From Rhodopirellula sp. (lineage in GTDB: Bacteria; Planctomycetota; Planctomycetia; Pirellulales; Pirellulaceae), in assembly GCA_002690925.1 (NCBI GenBank), contig NZGD01000065.1, positions 1 to 61,362 on the forward strand: DNA of 61,362 nucleotides, given 5' to 3'. The notes under the pieces were generated by a model. It did not search any database. It had not been told where the DNA came from and saw nothing but the letters and a program-made list of their open reading frames with translations. Of the stretch, positions 1-8,985 are shown one piece after another. How positions within the stretch are numbered: position 1 is the stretch's first letter; every line of letters begins with the position of its first letter. The translations under genes and the position numbers were made by a program.

Positions 1-230
1 CGAAGGCCGGTACCACCATGCTGAGTAGGAATCTGTTTGTAAGCTGAATGATAATTGTGAATCGCCAAACCGATCTGCTTGAAATTGTTACTGCAACTCA
101 TGCGGCGAGCAGCCTCACGTGCCGCTTGTACCGCGGGCAGTAACAAACCAACAAGCACGCCGATAATGGCAATCACGACTAGCAGCTCCACGAGCGTGAA
201 GCCTCGTGATGACGAATAACGTCGGGTCAT
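1..230 (-). CDS. DUF1559 family prepilin-like protein, N-terminal part only
   Basis: The first 76 codons are present and the gene runs off the left edge. Translating the minus strand from the ATG at 230 gives a type IV pilin-like leader: a short basic stretch, then [15 protein letters not shown] and a hydrophobic helix ending in [17 protein letters not shown]. It continues with the [14 protein letters not shown] block typical of planctomycete DUF1559 proteins. A prepilin peptidase would cleave before the Phe of GFTLVE. These proteins are abundant in planctomycetes and are taken to be exported or pseudopilin-like, with no established function. GGAG lies about 10 nt before the start. The short length explains why it is easily missed. 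Family call is firm; role unknown. Confidence 0.93.
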   Translation of the reverse strand, partial: MTRRYSSSRGFTLVELLVVIAIIGVLVGLLLPAVQAAREAARRMSCSNNFKQIGLAIHNYHSAYKQIPTQHGGTGL

Positions 231-704
231 AACCTGTCTCCGGAAAAAAACTGAAAAGAAGCATCCCGAAGCAAGCTAAGGGATCCACAATTAATATTAG
301 ACCCAATTACCGGCAAAAGTTTCGCAATTACTCATTAAAAGAACAATTTCATGTTTACTGGCGTACCAACGAGAATTCTGCAAAGCTAAACGTCGAATAC
401 GTTGCCCTGGCGAGCTATCAATTGAAGGTGCTGCACTGCGGAAATCCGAAAATCGAGGTCTGCCCACTTCCTCAAATGTTACAGCGACCCCATCTCCCAG
501 AGGGCCGTGCAAACAACGCGTAACTGCATGACCTCTGAAAATCAACGAACTGCGGTAACATCGATCCGTATTTTGTTACGATCGCCGACTATTGTTTATC
601 GACCTCATGCGATACCGACGAGAGCGAGACACGCGAAATGCGTTGCGTCATCGCAGAAGTCCGTGATTTGCACTGTGAATTGCCAGTTCAAAAAAGCCAA
701 AAGA
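231..704. other. Divergent intergenic region with no recognised gene
   Basis: This stretch separates the divergent DUF1559 gene and the first CRTAC1-like gene and should hold both promoters. The open frames seen here on either strand lack recognisable motifs. The plus-strand frame of the next gene stays open back to 507, but that part has no family similarity I can see. No hairpin or repeat stands out. Confidence 0.4.
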
Positions 705-3700
705 ATGTCAGTGAAGACCTCACCCGCAGCCATCAACCTGATTAACAGGCGAGGGAGTGGACCGCCCGCGAGCGAAGCAAAAAATGTCCATCGTGGATCT
801 GACCCGCGGTGCCCGACGAGAGAGAAACGCCAAATTGAATCATCGTTCGCAGGAAACGTTTGGTACCGGCGAAGAGGAACCTCGTGCTGTTTGCTTTGGA
901 TCTGCCTCACATTGATGGGGTGCAATACAGAATCACCGGTCACAAACACCAAGCCAGAAAGGACAGCGACTCCAGTAGAACGATTACTTGTCGCGATGCA
1001 GAACGAAGACTGGGAACTTGCTAATCAATGTGCACAAGAAGCTTTAATCATATCTCCCGAAGATCCTGACTTACTCACCTACGCGGCGAAGACAGCCGCC
1101 TACTGCGATCGCAAGAGCGAAGCTGCGCAACTACTAGTCGATGCTGCCACGCATGCAGATTACCAGCCAACAGCGAGAGTGACATTTGCTGTTCAGGCGT
1201 TAATTGACGTGGGACATCTCTACACCGCAATCAACTTACTGGAAGCATCGTTAAAGCAGAACCCGGAGGCACACGATCAACGCCGTTCGTTAGTTGGATT
1301 TCTGTGCGAAGCACAGAGAATGGATCTTCTGCCCGAGCATTTGATGAAGCTATATCGGGCGAGACAATTTGACGTGCGATTGTTACTCGCAGTCACCGAA
1401 ACATCATCACGTCGCCTGTCTCCGAAAACTTCTGAACGTCTGATGGAACGCAACCCTGATGACCATCGCGTTCGTTTGGCTGAGGCGTTCGTGATGATGT
1501 ATCGTCACGACTCAGAGGCTGGCGCGGAGATTCTTGAAGATGTGCTCGAACATCATCCAAAGTTTGCTCCTGCCCACGCGATGTACGGTCAGGCATTGAT
1601 CGCCGAAAATCGCTTGGAGGACATTCCCAACTGGCTGAACACGGTGACACCTCAGAGCAATAGGTATGCTGATTATTGGCTGACTCTCGGCGACCTTGCG
1701 ATCCGGAGGGCACAACTTAAGGAAGCAGTCCGTGCATACTGGGAAGCAACCCGTCGAGATCCAGGCAGTAACACTGCTTGGGATCGCCTTGGACAAGCCC
1801 TGCTTCAACTGCAAGCCCGCGGCGATTCTCCCATCTCTCCAGAGCAGATAGAGGCTGTCCTAGCACGCTCTACTGAAATGTTGGATCTTCGGGAATGTTT
1901 CAATCATTTTGCGGCGGATGGCCAGACCAATCAAGCCAAAGCGACTGACGTTGCAGTGGCACTACTGAACTTGGGACGTGTGTGGGAGGCAGAAGCTTGG
2001 TCCGCCGCGGCAACCACTTTGCCAGATGGTCCCTCAACTGAACTTCCTGCAATCAGAGAACGCATTCTCACAAAACTCAGTGAGGACCAGTCTTGGATCT
2101 GTGCTGATGCCCCCGCATCCTCAATCGATTTTTCTAACCTACCGATGCCAACAGTATCAGAAGTGTCAATTGCATCACCGGGTAATGCGATTGTCCCAAA
2201 ACTTGCGGGAACCGGACACCTTCGGTTAGAGGAACAAAGTACTGCATGGGGACTACGTGACATCGCTTCCAACAATAACCCCACAGATGCCAGACTTGCT
2301 GCAATCATCCGTTCTACAGGAGTAGGAGGCGGCGCAATAGACTACGATCTGGATGGATTGCCGGATATCATGGTGATGGGCGCCGGCGGAACGATGCAGC
2401 AGAGAGACTCGCAAGCGAATCAGCTGCTTCGCAACATAGGCACTTCCTTCCAAGAAATCGGCGAAATGGCAGGAGTTGCTGATCACGGTTTTGGCCAAGG
2501 CCTTGCCATTGGTGATTTTAATGAAGATGGCTTTCCTGATCTGTTTTTTGCAAATCTTGGTCAAAACCGACTTTTGCGAAACAACGGCGATGGCAGCTTT
2601 ACAGATTGCACGGAATTGCTCTTGCAGAATGATTCCAAATCATGGTCCACCAGCGCGGTTTTTGTCGACTTAAATCAAAATGGAATCGCAGACTTGGTAG
2701 TCACCAACTACTGCCAGACTGTATCTGGTTTGGATATGGGCTGCCCGAACGAGGAGGGGGTGATTGGGCCATGCCACCCACTAACATTCCCTGCAGACTC
2801 CGATCAGTTTTATGAGGGTGTCGGTAATGGCAGTTTCCATGACAGCACTTCGCAATGGGTCTCGGAGCCATCAACCGGGCGTGGACTTGGGATACTTGCG
2901 GGAAATCTGGACGGCTCACAGTTTGGAGTTTTCATTGCCAATGACATGTCACGAAACGCTTTTTACACGCCAACAAAAAACGCGAATGGAAACGGAATCG
3001 CCTTAGATGAAAATGCTGCAGTTAGAGGCGTTGCGGTTGACGGTCGCACCCAAGCACAGGCTTCCATGGGAATCGCCAGCAGTGACTTTGATCTCGATGG
3101 TGATTTGGACTTATATGTCACAGGTTTCGGCCGGGAGTACAACATTTACTACGAACAAGTGGCTCCCGGAATTTGGAGAGATGAAACAAACAAGTTGGAT
3201 TTGGCTCAACCCACCCTCGGCGTTGTGGGATTTGGTACAGAAGCAATCGACCTCGACAATGATGGAATTGACGAAATTGCAGTCACCAACGGACACATCG
3301 GTGACTTCTCTGATCCCGACAGTCTTCCCTACGAACAACCACTCCAAATTTTTCGTCGACGTCAGGATGGTTGCTTCAAACTACTGAGTGACAACCACTG
3401 GGGAAGCTACTTCAGTGACAACCACGTCGGACGCGGCTTGTGGACCATGGACGTCAATCTCGATGGGAAACTTGACCTCGTAGTAACGCATACCAAAGAA
3501 CAACTGCGTCTACTGGTGAATCGATCCGAACAAGCTGGCAAATCGATTGGCTTTCAAATCAAAGGAACTGCAAGCAGTCGCGATGCCATCGGAGCCACAA
3601 TACGGTTCACCTGCAACGGCCAAAAGCGTGCACTGTGGCTTCTCGCAGGCGACGGCTACATGTGCAGCAATGAAAAAGTCCTACGTGCTGGACTGGGCGA

Positions 3701-3827
3701 TGCAAAACGTGTCGAAGATGCGAGCATCACTTGGCCCAATGGACAAACCGAACGACTAGGAACACTCAAATCAGGGACTGACTACCTACTCGTTCAGGGA
3801 CAGGCGGCTTTCAATCTGGGACAATAA
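705..3827 (+). CDS. CRTAC1-like lipoprotein: TPR repeats, FG-GAP/VCBS propeller, ASPIC/UnbV C-terminus (copy A)
   Basis: Large exported protein of about 1040 residues. After a hydrophobic stretch ending in the lipobox LTLMGC come helical TPR-like repeats (pattern around NEDWELANQCAQEAL, then repeated EAxRxDP-type units). An FG-GAP/VCBS region follows with Ca-binding loops DYDLDGLPDI, DFNEDGFPDL, DLNQNGIADL, DFDLDGDLDL, DLDNDGIDEI and DVNLDGKLDL. The C-terminus is ASPIC/UnbV-like (DAIGATIRF, AGDGYMCSNEK, SITWPNGQTERL). Such proteins are predicted to sit on the cell surface or in the periplasm; no enzymatic role is assigned. The start is unclear. The frame is open from 507; ATG 705 and GTG 711 are the closest usable starts, yet the lipobox Cys is still about 73 residues downstream, so the true start may be an unusual codon nearer 850. 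It is a paralogue of 5687-8680. Confidence 0.85.
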   Translation: MSVKTSPAAINLINRRGSGPPASEAKNVHRGSDPRCPTREKRQIESSFAGNVWYRRRGTSCCLLWICLTLMGCNTESPVTNTKPERTATPVERLLVAMQNEDWELANQCAQEALIISPEDPDLLTYAAKTAAYCDRKSEAAQLLVDAATHADYQPTARVTFAVQALIDVGHLYTAINLLEASLKQNPEAHDQRRSLVGFLCEAQRMDLLPEHLMKLYRARQFDVRLLLAVTETSSRRLSPKTSERLMERNPDDHRVRLAEAFVMMYRHDSEAGAEILEDVLEHHPKFAPAHAMYGQALIAENRLEDIPNWLNTVTPQSNRYADYWLTLGDLAIRRAQLKEAVRAYWEATRRDPGSNTAWDRLGQALLQLQARGDSPISPEQIEAVLARSTEMLDLRECFNHFAADGQTNQAKATDVAVALLNLGRVWEAEAWSAAATTLPDGPSTELPAIRERILTKLSEDQSWICADAPASSIDFSNLPMPTVSEVSIASPGNAIVPKLAGTGHLRLEEQSTAWGLRDIASNNNPTDARLAAIIRSTGVGGGAIDYDLDGLPDIMVMGAGGTMQQRDSQANQLLRNIGTSFQEIGEMAGVADHGFGQGLAIGDFNEDGFPDLFFANLGQNRLLRNNGDGSFTDCTELLLQNDSKSWSTSAVFVDLNQNGIADLVVTNYCQTVSGLDMGCPNEEGVIGPCHPLTFPADSDQFYEGVGNGSFHDSTSQWVSEPSTGRGLGILAGNLDGSQFGVFIANDMSRNAFYTPTKNANGNGIALDENAAVRGVAVDGRTQAQASMGIASSDFDLDGDLDLYVTGFGREYNIYYEQVAPGIWRDETNKLDLAQPTLGVVGFGTEAIDLDNDGIDEIAVTNGHIGDFSDPDSLPYEQPLQIFRRRQDGCFKLLSDNHWGSYFSDNHVGRGLWTMDVNLDGKLDLVVTHTKEQLRLLVNRSEQAGKSIGFQIKGTASSRDAIGATIRFTCNGQKRALWLLAGDGYMCSNEKVLRAGLGDAKRVEDASITWPNGQTERLGTLKSGTDYLLVQGQAAFNLGQ

Positions 3828-3872
3828 AAAAACCGACGCCCAAGCAAAACTAAGGCACCGGTTTTGTCTTTT
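3826..3872 (+). terminator. Rho-independent terminator after copy A
   Basis: Directly after the stop codon AAAACCG-AC-GCC pairs with GGC-AC-CGGTTTT across a 13-nt loop (one AC/AC internal mismatch), followed by GTCTTTTCC. It fits an intrinsic terminator for the plus-strand gene ending at 3827. Confidence 0.65.
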
Positions 3873-3931
3873 CCGTCATTTCCACAACACAACCAGTGTA
3901 CGAACATGACTGTAAGCAAACTGAAAGCAGT

Positions 3932-4126
3932 CTAGTTACTACCTTGATTTGAGTAGCCCGCACCAGACTGCATATCCTGCTCCATCTTCTGCTTGTCTGC
4001 ATCCGAAACACCGGAAATGTCGCCTTCATTCTGGATAACCTTCGATTCGCCTGATCCGCCGCAACCAGCCAGACTGGTCAGCGAGAGGCAAGCAATTGCG
4101 ACGATAGCAAGTGACATTTTTTTCAT
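3932..4126 (-). CDS. Small lipoprotein of unknown function (64 aa)
   Basis: MKKMSLAIVAIACLSLTSLAGC is a textbook lipoprotein signal: Lys-rich n-region, hydrophobic core, lipobox LAGC with the modified Cys at 22. The mature part is only about 43 residues, glycine/serine-rich at both ends (GGSGESK, SGAGYSNQGSN), with an acidic helix-like middle (SDADKQKMEQDMQ). Tiny Cys-Gly-Gly-Ser-Gly lipoproteins of this layout recur in planctomycetes, usually unannotated. It lies alone on the minus strand, convergent to copy A with about 100 bp between them. The signal is clear; function is not known. Confidence 0.8.
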   Translation of the reverse strand: MKKMSLAIVAIACLSLTSLAGCGGSGESKVIQNEGDISGVSDADKQKMEQDMQSGAGYSNQGSN

Positions 4127-4139
4127 TGTTTAATCTCAA

Positions 4140-4534
4140 ATTCGAGGAGCGTTTACGTACGGGAGGATCAGTACGATCATCCATAATGGCTCAACATGAT
4201 AAATCATGCAAGTACGCCTTATGGAAGGTTAGATAGCCGACAAGCTCACGTTCATTGAGAGCCCTACTTAACGCCTACCCATTTACGCCACCAACTTGAA
4301 GTGCAGACAAAAGCCGTCGTCTGGTACTGAGTGAGACTCCTATCCCTTTTCAACGATCGCTGGTTTACTTGCTGCCATCATTTTTTCACATTCCGAAACG
4401 CGCATCCTAAAATTCACACTCGATGATTCTGCAAGCTAGATTCTGCTAACAACACGAGCATGAACAGCACAACTAATCAACAGGGGTGGTCGCCATGAGG
4501 GAATTGATGCCTGCTTTCCATTACTCTTCCCATT
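4140..4534. other. Intergenic region, upstream of the small lipoprotein
   Basis: About 400 bp with no credible ORF. It must carry the promoter of the small lipoprotein. Minus-strand reading does not continue the similarity of the pseudogene on its right, so the FG-GAP half of that copy appears to be deleted rather than hidden here. Confidence 0.4.
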
Positions 4535-5581
4535 GAGCGTCGTCATCGGAATTCTGCTGCATTTTTAGAGTTTGGAGAAATCAATTCATTGTGATGAAGT
4601 TTGTCAGATCAAGATCGAACGATTCAAGAAATGCACGCGACACGGCAGCAAAATTTCTCTCGCTCGCAACATAAGTACCAATGACAAACCAGTACGCAGC
4701 ATATTCACGCACAGCATCACAGGTCTTACCAAACGATCACGTGAATGCAATGTCATCCTGCACTTCAGCAGCAGCTCGCCCACGCAAGGCAACGATGAAT
4801 GGCGGCGTACTTCCGCTCGCCACCGAATCGTGAAGAACCGAGGCAGCCTCAGCGTATTTACGTTTGGTAAAATGTTTCTTGCTGCACCGGATTCACCATT
4901 TGGCCGGGTAATCGACTTCGCCCCCCACTCCCTGTGCCGGTTCACCCAATATTGCATCACCATGCACAATCAGTGACTGCAATTCGCCTTGGCGAAGGTC
5001 TCCTGCTTTACAAAGTTCACGGATTTGAACGGCTGCTTCATGTCACCTCCCCTCCCGCTTCAGCAGATAGGCAAGCTGTCGCCTCGCGAGCGTCAAGCCT
5101 GGATACAAGGTTAGGATCAGCTCATGGCGATCAATGGCTTTGTCTAATTGTTCTAGCTGTACACGCCAGTCAGGCACTTGACCCAAGACAGGTAGCCCTG
5201 ACTCTGGATGATCCTTTGTTATAACGGCAAGAAAATCGATGGTCTCCGACAATTCTTAACATCCCGCATGCGTGACCCCGCCTGACACAGAACAGAAATA
5301 TCTCCAGGATCAATCAACAACAATGGCAGTGCAGATTCGAAATCACCGGCAGCAGCCAGATTCGAGACTTGCTCCAGCGTTTCCTCGCGACTCAACGTAA
5401 CTGTGTCGCTCGCATTCCCCAGAGTTTACTGCGGATCACCTGTGACCCCACGCGCCGATCCCGCCAACGCATCCAGGTCCGCGGGACCGGAAGCATCACT
5501 CACATGTACGCTTTGACTGAATCCAAATCCCTGAAAAAATAGTGGAGCAGAGAAGACGAGGGCAAGCAGTCAACGACGCAT
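4535..5581 (-). pseudogene. Decayed CRTAC1-like gene, signal peptide and TPR half only
   Basis: Reading the minus strand from ATG 5581 gives M-R-R-stop-LLALVFSAPLFFQGFG, a signal peptide broken by a stop at codon 4. TPR-like sequence then follows in several frames: LEQVSNLAAAGDFESALPL, then DKAIDRHELILTLYPG with ARRQLAYLLK (5043-5252), a stop, and HEAAVQIRELCKAGDL. Further on, FTKRKYAEAASVLHDSVA, YAAYWFVIGTYVASEKF and NSKNAAEFR align with FTNQEYRKALKELGEE, FGDYWVALGTYFFDKRQY and GRAEDAAQFR of copy B. Stops and frameshifts interrupt every segment, and no propeller half follows. It lies about 100 bp downstream of copy B on the same strand, which suggests a tandem duplicate that has decayed. The boundaries are approximate. 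Confidence 0.75.
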
Positions 5582-5686
5582 CGAACATTTTCCGTGAACA
5601 CCTTTTTCATACATGAACAAATGCACAAAAGCCATCTGCCGTATTTTCGAAACTGATAGTTCACAACTCGCGGAACTCAACAATAA

Positions 5687-8680
5687 CTACCGCCGATACA
5701 GTTCAACACCGCCTTCGACAACCAAATACCGCTGATCCACCTTCGGCGATTTGAAATTTTGCAGTTCACCAGAAGGCCAGTGAATCTGCACTGTATCGAT
5801 TTCTTCAACTCGCCCCAAGCCAAAATCCAACACTGCTTCATCGCTACTGAAGTACCCATCACCCGCAGTCACCCACTGGGTCTGATCTCCACCAGTTGTC
5901 GTGACGACAACTCGAGCACCCACCCCATCGCGTTCACTATTCACACCTACTAATTCAAGTTGAATCCAATGTCCTTCAGTCTGTGTTTCGGAACGCAACA
6001 CGGCTAGTGGTTGATCGAGATGATTCACCAAAACATCCAAATCGCCATCGCGGTCAAAGTCGAATGCGGCCATCACACGTCCAAGATATGTACTGTTCCA
6101 ATAGCCGGAATCATCTTGAACTTCTGACAATTCGAAGCGTCTGCCGTGTGCCATCAGACACTGTGGCTTCATTTGGTAATCTTCACCGTAAAACGTCATA
6201 TCGAAGATGTGCCCATTGGTCACCAACAGATCCAACCAACCATTTCGATCCAAGTCAATCGCTTTCGTTCCAAACCCAACGAACGGGAGACTGACGGTGT
6301 CCAAGCCGTACCTGATGGCAAGATCAGTAAATCCACTACCATCCTGCTGAAGGTACAAATTTGCAGACTCCTCTGAAAAGTTGGTGATGAATAAATCAAG
6401 TTTCCCATCGTGGTTGTAATCCCCCGGTGCAATTCCCATGCAACCATTCGCAGCTCCGCTGAATCCGTTCGCAACTCCTCGAATATCAGCCACATTACTG
6501 AATTCATTTTTTCCCGACTGAACCAGAAGATGATTGGCGCGAACATCATTGCCGACGAAAATTTCATTCTCACCATTTCCGGTAAAATCTGTCACGATTA
6601 GTCCTAGGCTAGTACCTGGCTTTGCCACATCTCTTGAGATGGTCTTAGACTGAAACCGCCCATCACCAAGATTCTCATACCAACGATCGCACTCGGCATA
6701 ATGCTTGAGTGGCGAAGGCTGCAACTCTCTTCCATCAGCATCTTTTTTCGGCAATTCGAAGGCCCCATCCATCTCGATGTAGATCGCTTCGAACAGATCG
6801 GGCAAACTATCCCCATTGATATCGGCAACCGCCAGTGAAGTGGTGAACTGATCCTCAACGTCACCAAGATTCTCTGTAGCATCCCGAAATGTGCCATCGC
6901 CGTTGTTGATCAACAATCGATTTTGGCCGAGACTTCCTATAAACAGATCAGCAAAGCCATCCTGATTCACATCACCGGCGGCGATGCCTGACGAGTAATT
7001 GAAGTCAGAAGCATTCGCTGACGCTGTCACCTCATCGAATTTACCTTCGAGATTTCGAACGAGCAGGTTCGAACGGGTGCAAGCATCGGTGGGCGGCTCT
7101 CCGGAACCCTGCGCAAGATAAACATCTGGCCATCCGTCCAAATCGTAGTCCAGAATGCCAATCCCACCTCCAATGGACTCATGAATTGGAATGGATTTCA
7201 AGTCAATGTCAGTATCCTTGTACCAGGAGAACTTCAGCCCGATCTGCTCGGCAACATTGCTCAATTTCGGCATCGCTAGAGGTTCAGCATCGACGTCGAC
7301 CACCGATGCATCGATGGCTGAATGAGTCGTCAGCAACTGAAGAGCGTCGCCGATTGAAAATGCATCGGGATCATTTCCTGACAAGGCAGATTCAGCAGCC
7401 ATGACCATTACCTCGGCATTGCCGAGAAAGTTATTCCGCTGCTGCGCGATTACAGCCTTTTGCTGAGATGCACTGGGAGGCAACAACATCAGATTCCATT
7501 GCAGTGTTTCGAACGGCCTGCCCAAGTCGAGCATGTAACGCGGCATTCTCTTTCGTGCAGCTAGATCCGCGTTCGATTTGTAAATTTCCTCCGCAGTGAA
7601 TTCAGTGTCAGAGACACGAATCCCGCGTGCGCGAAATTGTGCGGCGTCCTCTGCACGCCCCAACGCGTCAAAGACTTTCGCCAGACGCTGGAAAGCGACT
7701 CGGTCGCTGGGGTTACGATAAACCGCTTGGAGTAGGGCATGAGCAGATGCAGAATACTGCCTTTTATCAAAAAAGTAAGTTCCAAGAGCGACCCAATAAT
7801 CGCCGAACACTTTCATTTTTTCACTTTGACTTGCGTGCCAAGTTGGCAACTCATCAAATGCCTGGGTCTCACCTAGCAGGCGACCATAAAGGGCTTTTGC
7901 TGCCGGATGCGGAAAACCTGCAGCCCTTTCCTCGCCAAGCTCTTTTAGCGCCTTGCGATATTCCTGGTTTGTGAAATACCAACGAGCCATTCCAAGACCA
8001 GGCGCAAAAAACTGCTCTGGTTTTTCCCCATCTTTCATGAGTGTGGGGAATGACGCGGTGCGCTGCACGAGCGACAGCATCTCGCTTTGATTTGCAAGAC
8101 CGACCCGACAAAGCATCTCCGCTTGCCGTGAAGCTTCTTCGCGGCGACCAACACGGTTCAACAATTGCCAGCACACATGATGCCAATTCTCGACACTCGG
8201 ATACTGCTGCAGCGCTCTCAACAACAAATCCGCCGCATCCGAATGAAGCGCCAATTTAACCAGGGCCCTCCATCGTAGATTCACGGCTCGCTGACCCCAC
8301 GGGGAATCAATAGGAATTGAATCGGCCAGCTCAATGGCTAATTCAAGATTTCCCCGTGCGGCTTCTATCTCACTTGCCACCAATGTGGTGTCACTATCCT
8401 CGGGATCCTGCAACAAAGCTTTTCCCACAGACTCTGCAGCTTCATCATATTCGCGGCTCTCAAGCAGTCGCTTTGCCTCGGCCAAATAATCAACCTCACG
8501 CAGCTTGCTATCCTGTGTTGCGTCCGTTGACTCGGAGACTACCGGCCCGGCTTCCCGACCACAGCCCACCGAGAGCACCAAGCAAAACACGACGATAAAA
8601 ATGATCAACGAAGCCTCGTATCCCTCCGATAGCAGCATCAACTTTCGCTTTGAGAAACGGTCCATTACAGCGGTGTGCAT
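5687..8680 (-). CDS. CRTAC1-like lipoprotein: TPR repeats, FG-GAP/VCBS propeller, ASPIC/UnbV C-terminus (copy B)
   Basis: 997 residues. A signal anchor ends in the lipobox LVLSVGC (Cys about 40). Residues about 60-380 are TPR-like (AEAKRLLESREYDEAAESV; FTNQEYRKALKELGEE; FGDYWVALGTYFFDKRQY). From about 480 an FG-GAP/VCBS propeller carries Ca-binding loops DYDLDGWPDV, DVNQDGFADL, DINGDSLPDL, DYNHDGKLDL, DLDRNGWLDL and DFDRDGDLDV. An ASPIC/UnbV tail follows (ERDGVGARVVV, TAGDGYFSSDEAVLDFGLG, IHWPSGELQNF). It is convergent with copy A and shares its whole domain order, and is flanked by decayed relatives on both sides. Lipid-anchored and extracytoplasmic by inference; no enzymatic role known. ATGs at 8665 and 8638 are alternative starts, but all keep the lipobox. 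Confidence 0.92.
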   Translation of the reverse strand: MHTAVMDRFSKRKLMLLSEGYEASLIIFIVVFCLVLSVGCGREAGPVVSESTDATQDSKLREVDYLAEAKRLLESREYDEAAESVGKALLQDPEDSDTTLVASEIEAARGNLELAIELADSIPIDSPWGQRAVNLRWRALVKLALHSDAADLLLRALQQYPSVENWHHVCWQLLNRVGRREEASRQAEMLCRVGLANQSEMLSLVQRTASFPTLMKDGEKPEQFFAPGLGMARWYFTNQEYRKALKELGEERAAGFPHPAAKALYGRLLGETQAFDELPTWHASQSEKMKVFGDYWVALGTYFFDKRQYSASAHALLQAVYRNPSDRVAFQRLAKVFDALGRAEDAAQFRARGIRVSDTEFTAEEIYKSNADLAARKRMPRYMLDLGRPFETLQWNLMLLPPSASQQKAVIAQQRNNFLGNAEVMVMAAESALSGNDPDAFSIGDALQLLTTHSAIDASVVDVDAEPLAMPKLSNVAEQIGLKFSWYKDTDIDLKSIPIHESIGGGIGILDYDLDGWPDVYLAQGSGEPPTDACTRSNLLVRNLEGKFDEVTASANASDFNYSSGIAAGDVNQDGFADLFIGSLGQNRLLINNGDGTFRDATENLGDVEDQFTTSLAVADINGDSLPDLFEAIYIEMDGAFELPKKDADGRELQPSPLKHYAECDRWYENLGDGRFQSKTISRDVAKPGTSLGLIVTDFTGNGENEIFVGNDVRANHLLVQSGKNEFSNVADIRGVANGFSGAANGCMGIAPGDYNHDGKLDLFITNFSEESANLYLQQDGSGFTDLAIRYGLDTVSLPFVGFGTKAIDLDRNGWLDLLVTNGHIFDMTFYGEDYQMKPQCLMAHGRRFELSEVQDDSGYWNSTYLGRVMAAFDFDRDGDLDVLVNHLDQPLAVLRSETQTEGHWIQLELVGVNSERDGVGARVVVTTTGGDQTQWVTAGDGYFSSDEAVLDFGLGRVEEIDTVQIHWPSGELQNFKSPKVDQRYLVVEGGVELYRR

Positions 8681-8985
8681 GATTATCCTTCTGTCAAAAT
8701 CCTGCAGTAGGACGAGCGAGAATTGCGTGGACGCATCGAAAAGACCTCAATGAGTAGTATAACAGTTTCCTTGAGAATGCTTGCTGATGCTATCTAGTTG
8801 TGGATGATCAAACACCCAACCCAAAGCTACCGACAGTACTTTAACTCAGGGAACTTCATCAACTTTCCCGTCTGCAGGATATCGAATTAAACAGCTGAAC
8901 AACATGGAGGCGGCACATGCCCCATTCCCATGCTGACATCGCCATCAATTTACACACCACATCAAATCCTATTCGTGTCTGATTA
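8681..8985. other. Upstream region of copy B
   Basis: About 300 bp between the start of copy B and the end of the decayed copy on its right. No ORF or structure is recognisable; it presumably holds the promoter of copy B. Confidence 0.4.

Noticed and set aside
297..545. Minus-strand 82-codon frame beside the DUF1559 gene
   Set aside because: No SD, no motif, Arg/Ser-rich composition like a shadow frame, and it overlaps the divergent promoter region.
4572..4976. Plus-strand 134-codon frame
   Set aside because: It is antisense to the decayed TPR gene, whose minus-strand fragments align with copy B; the plus frame has no recognisable protein features.
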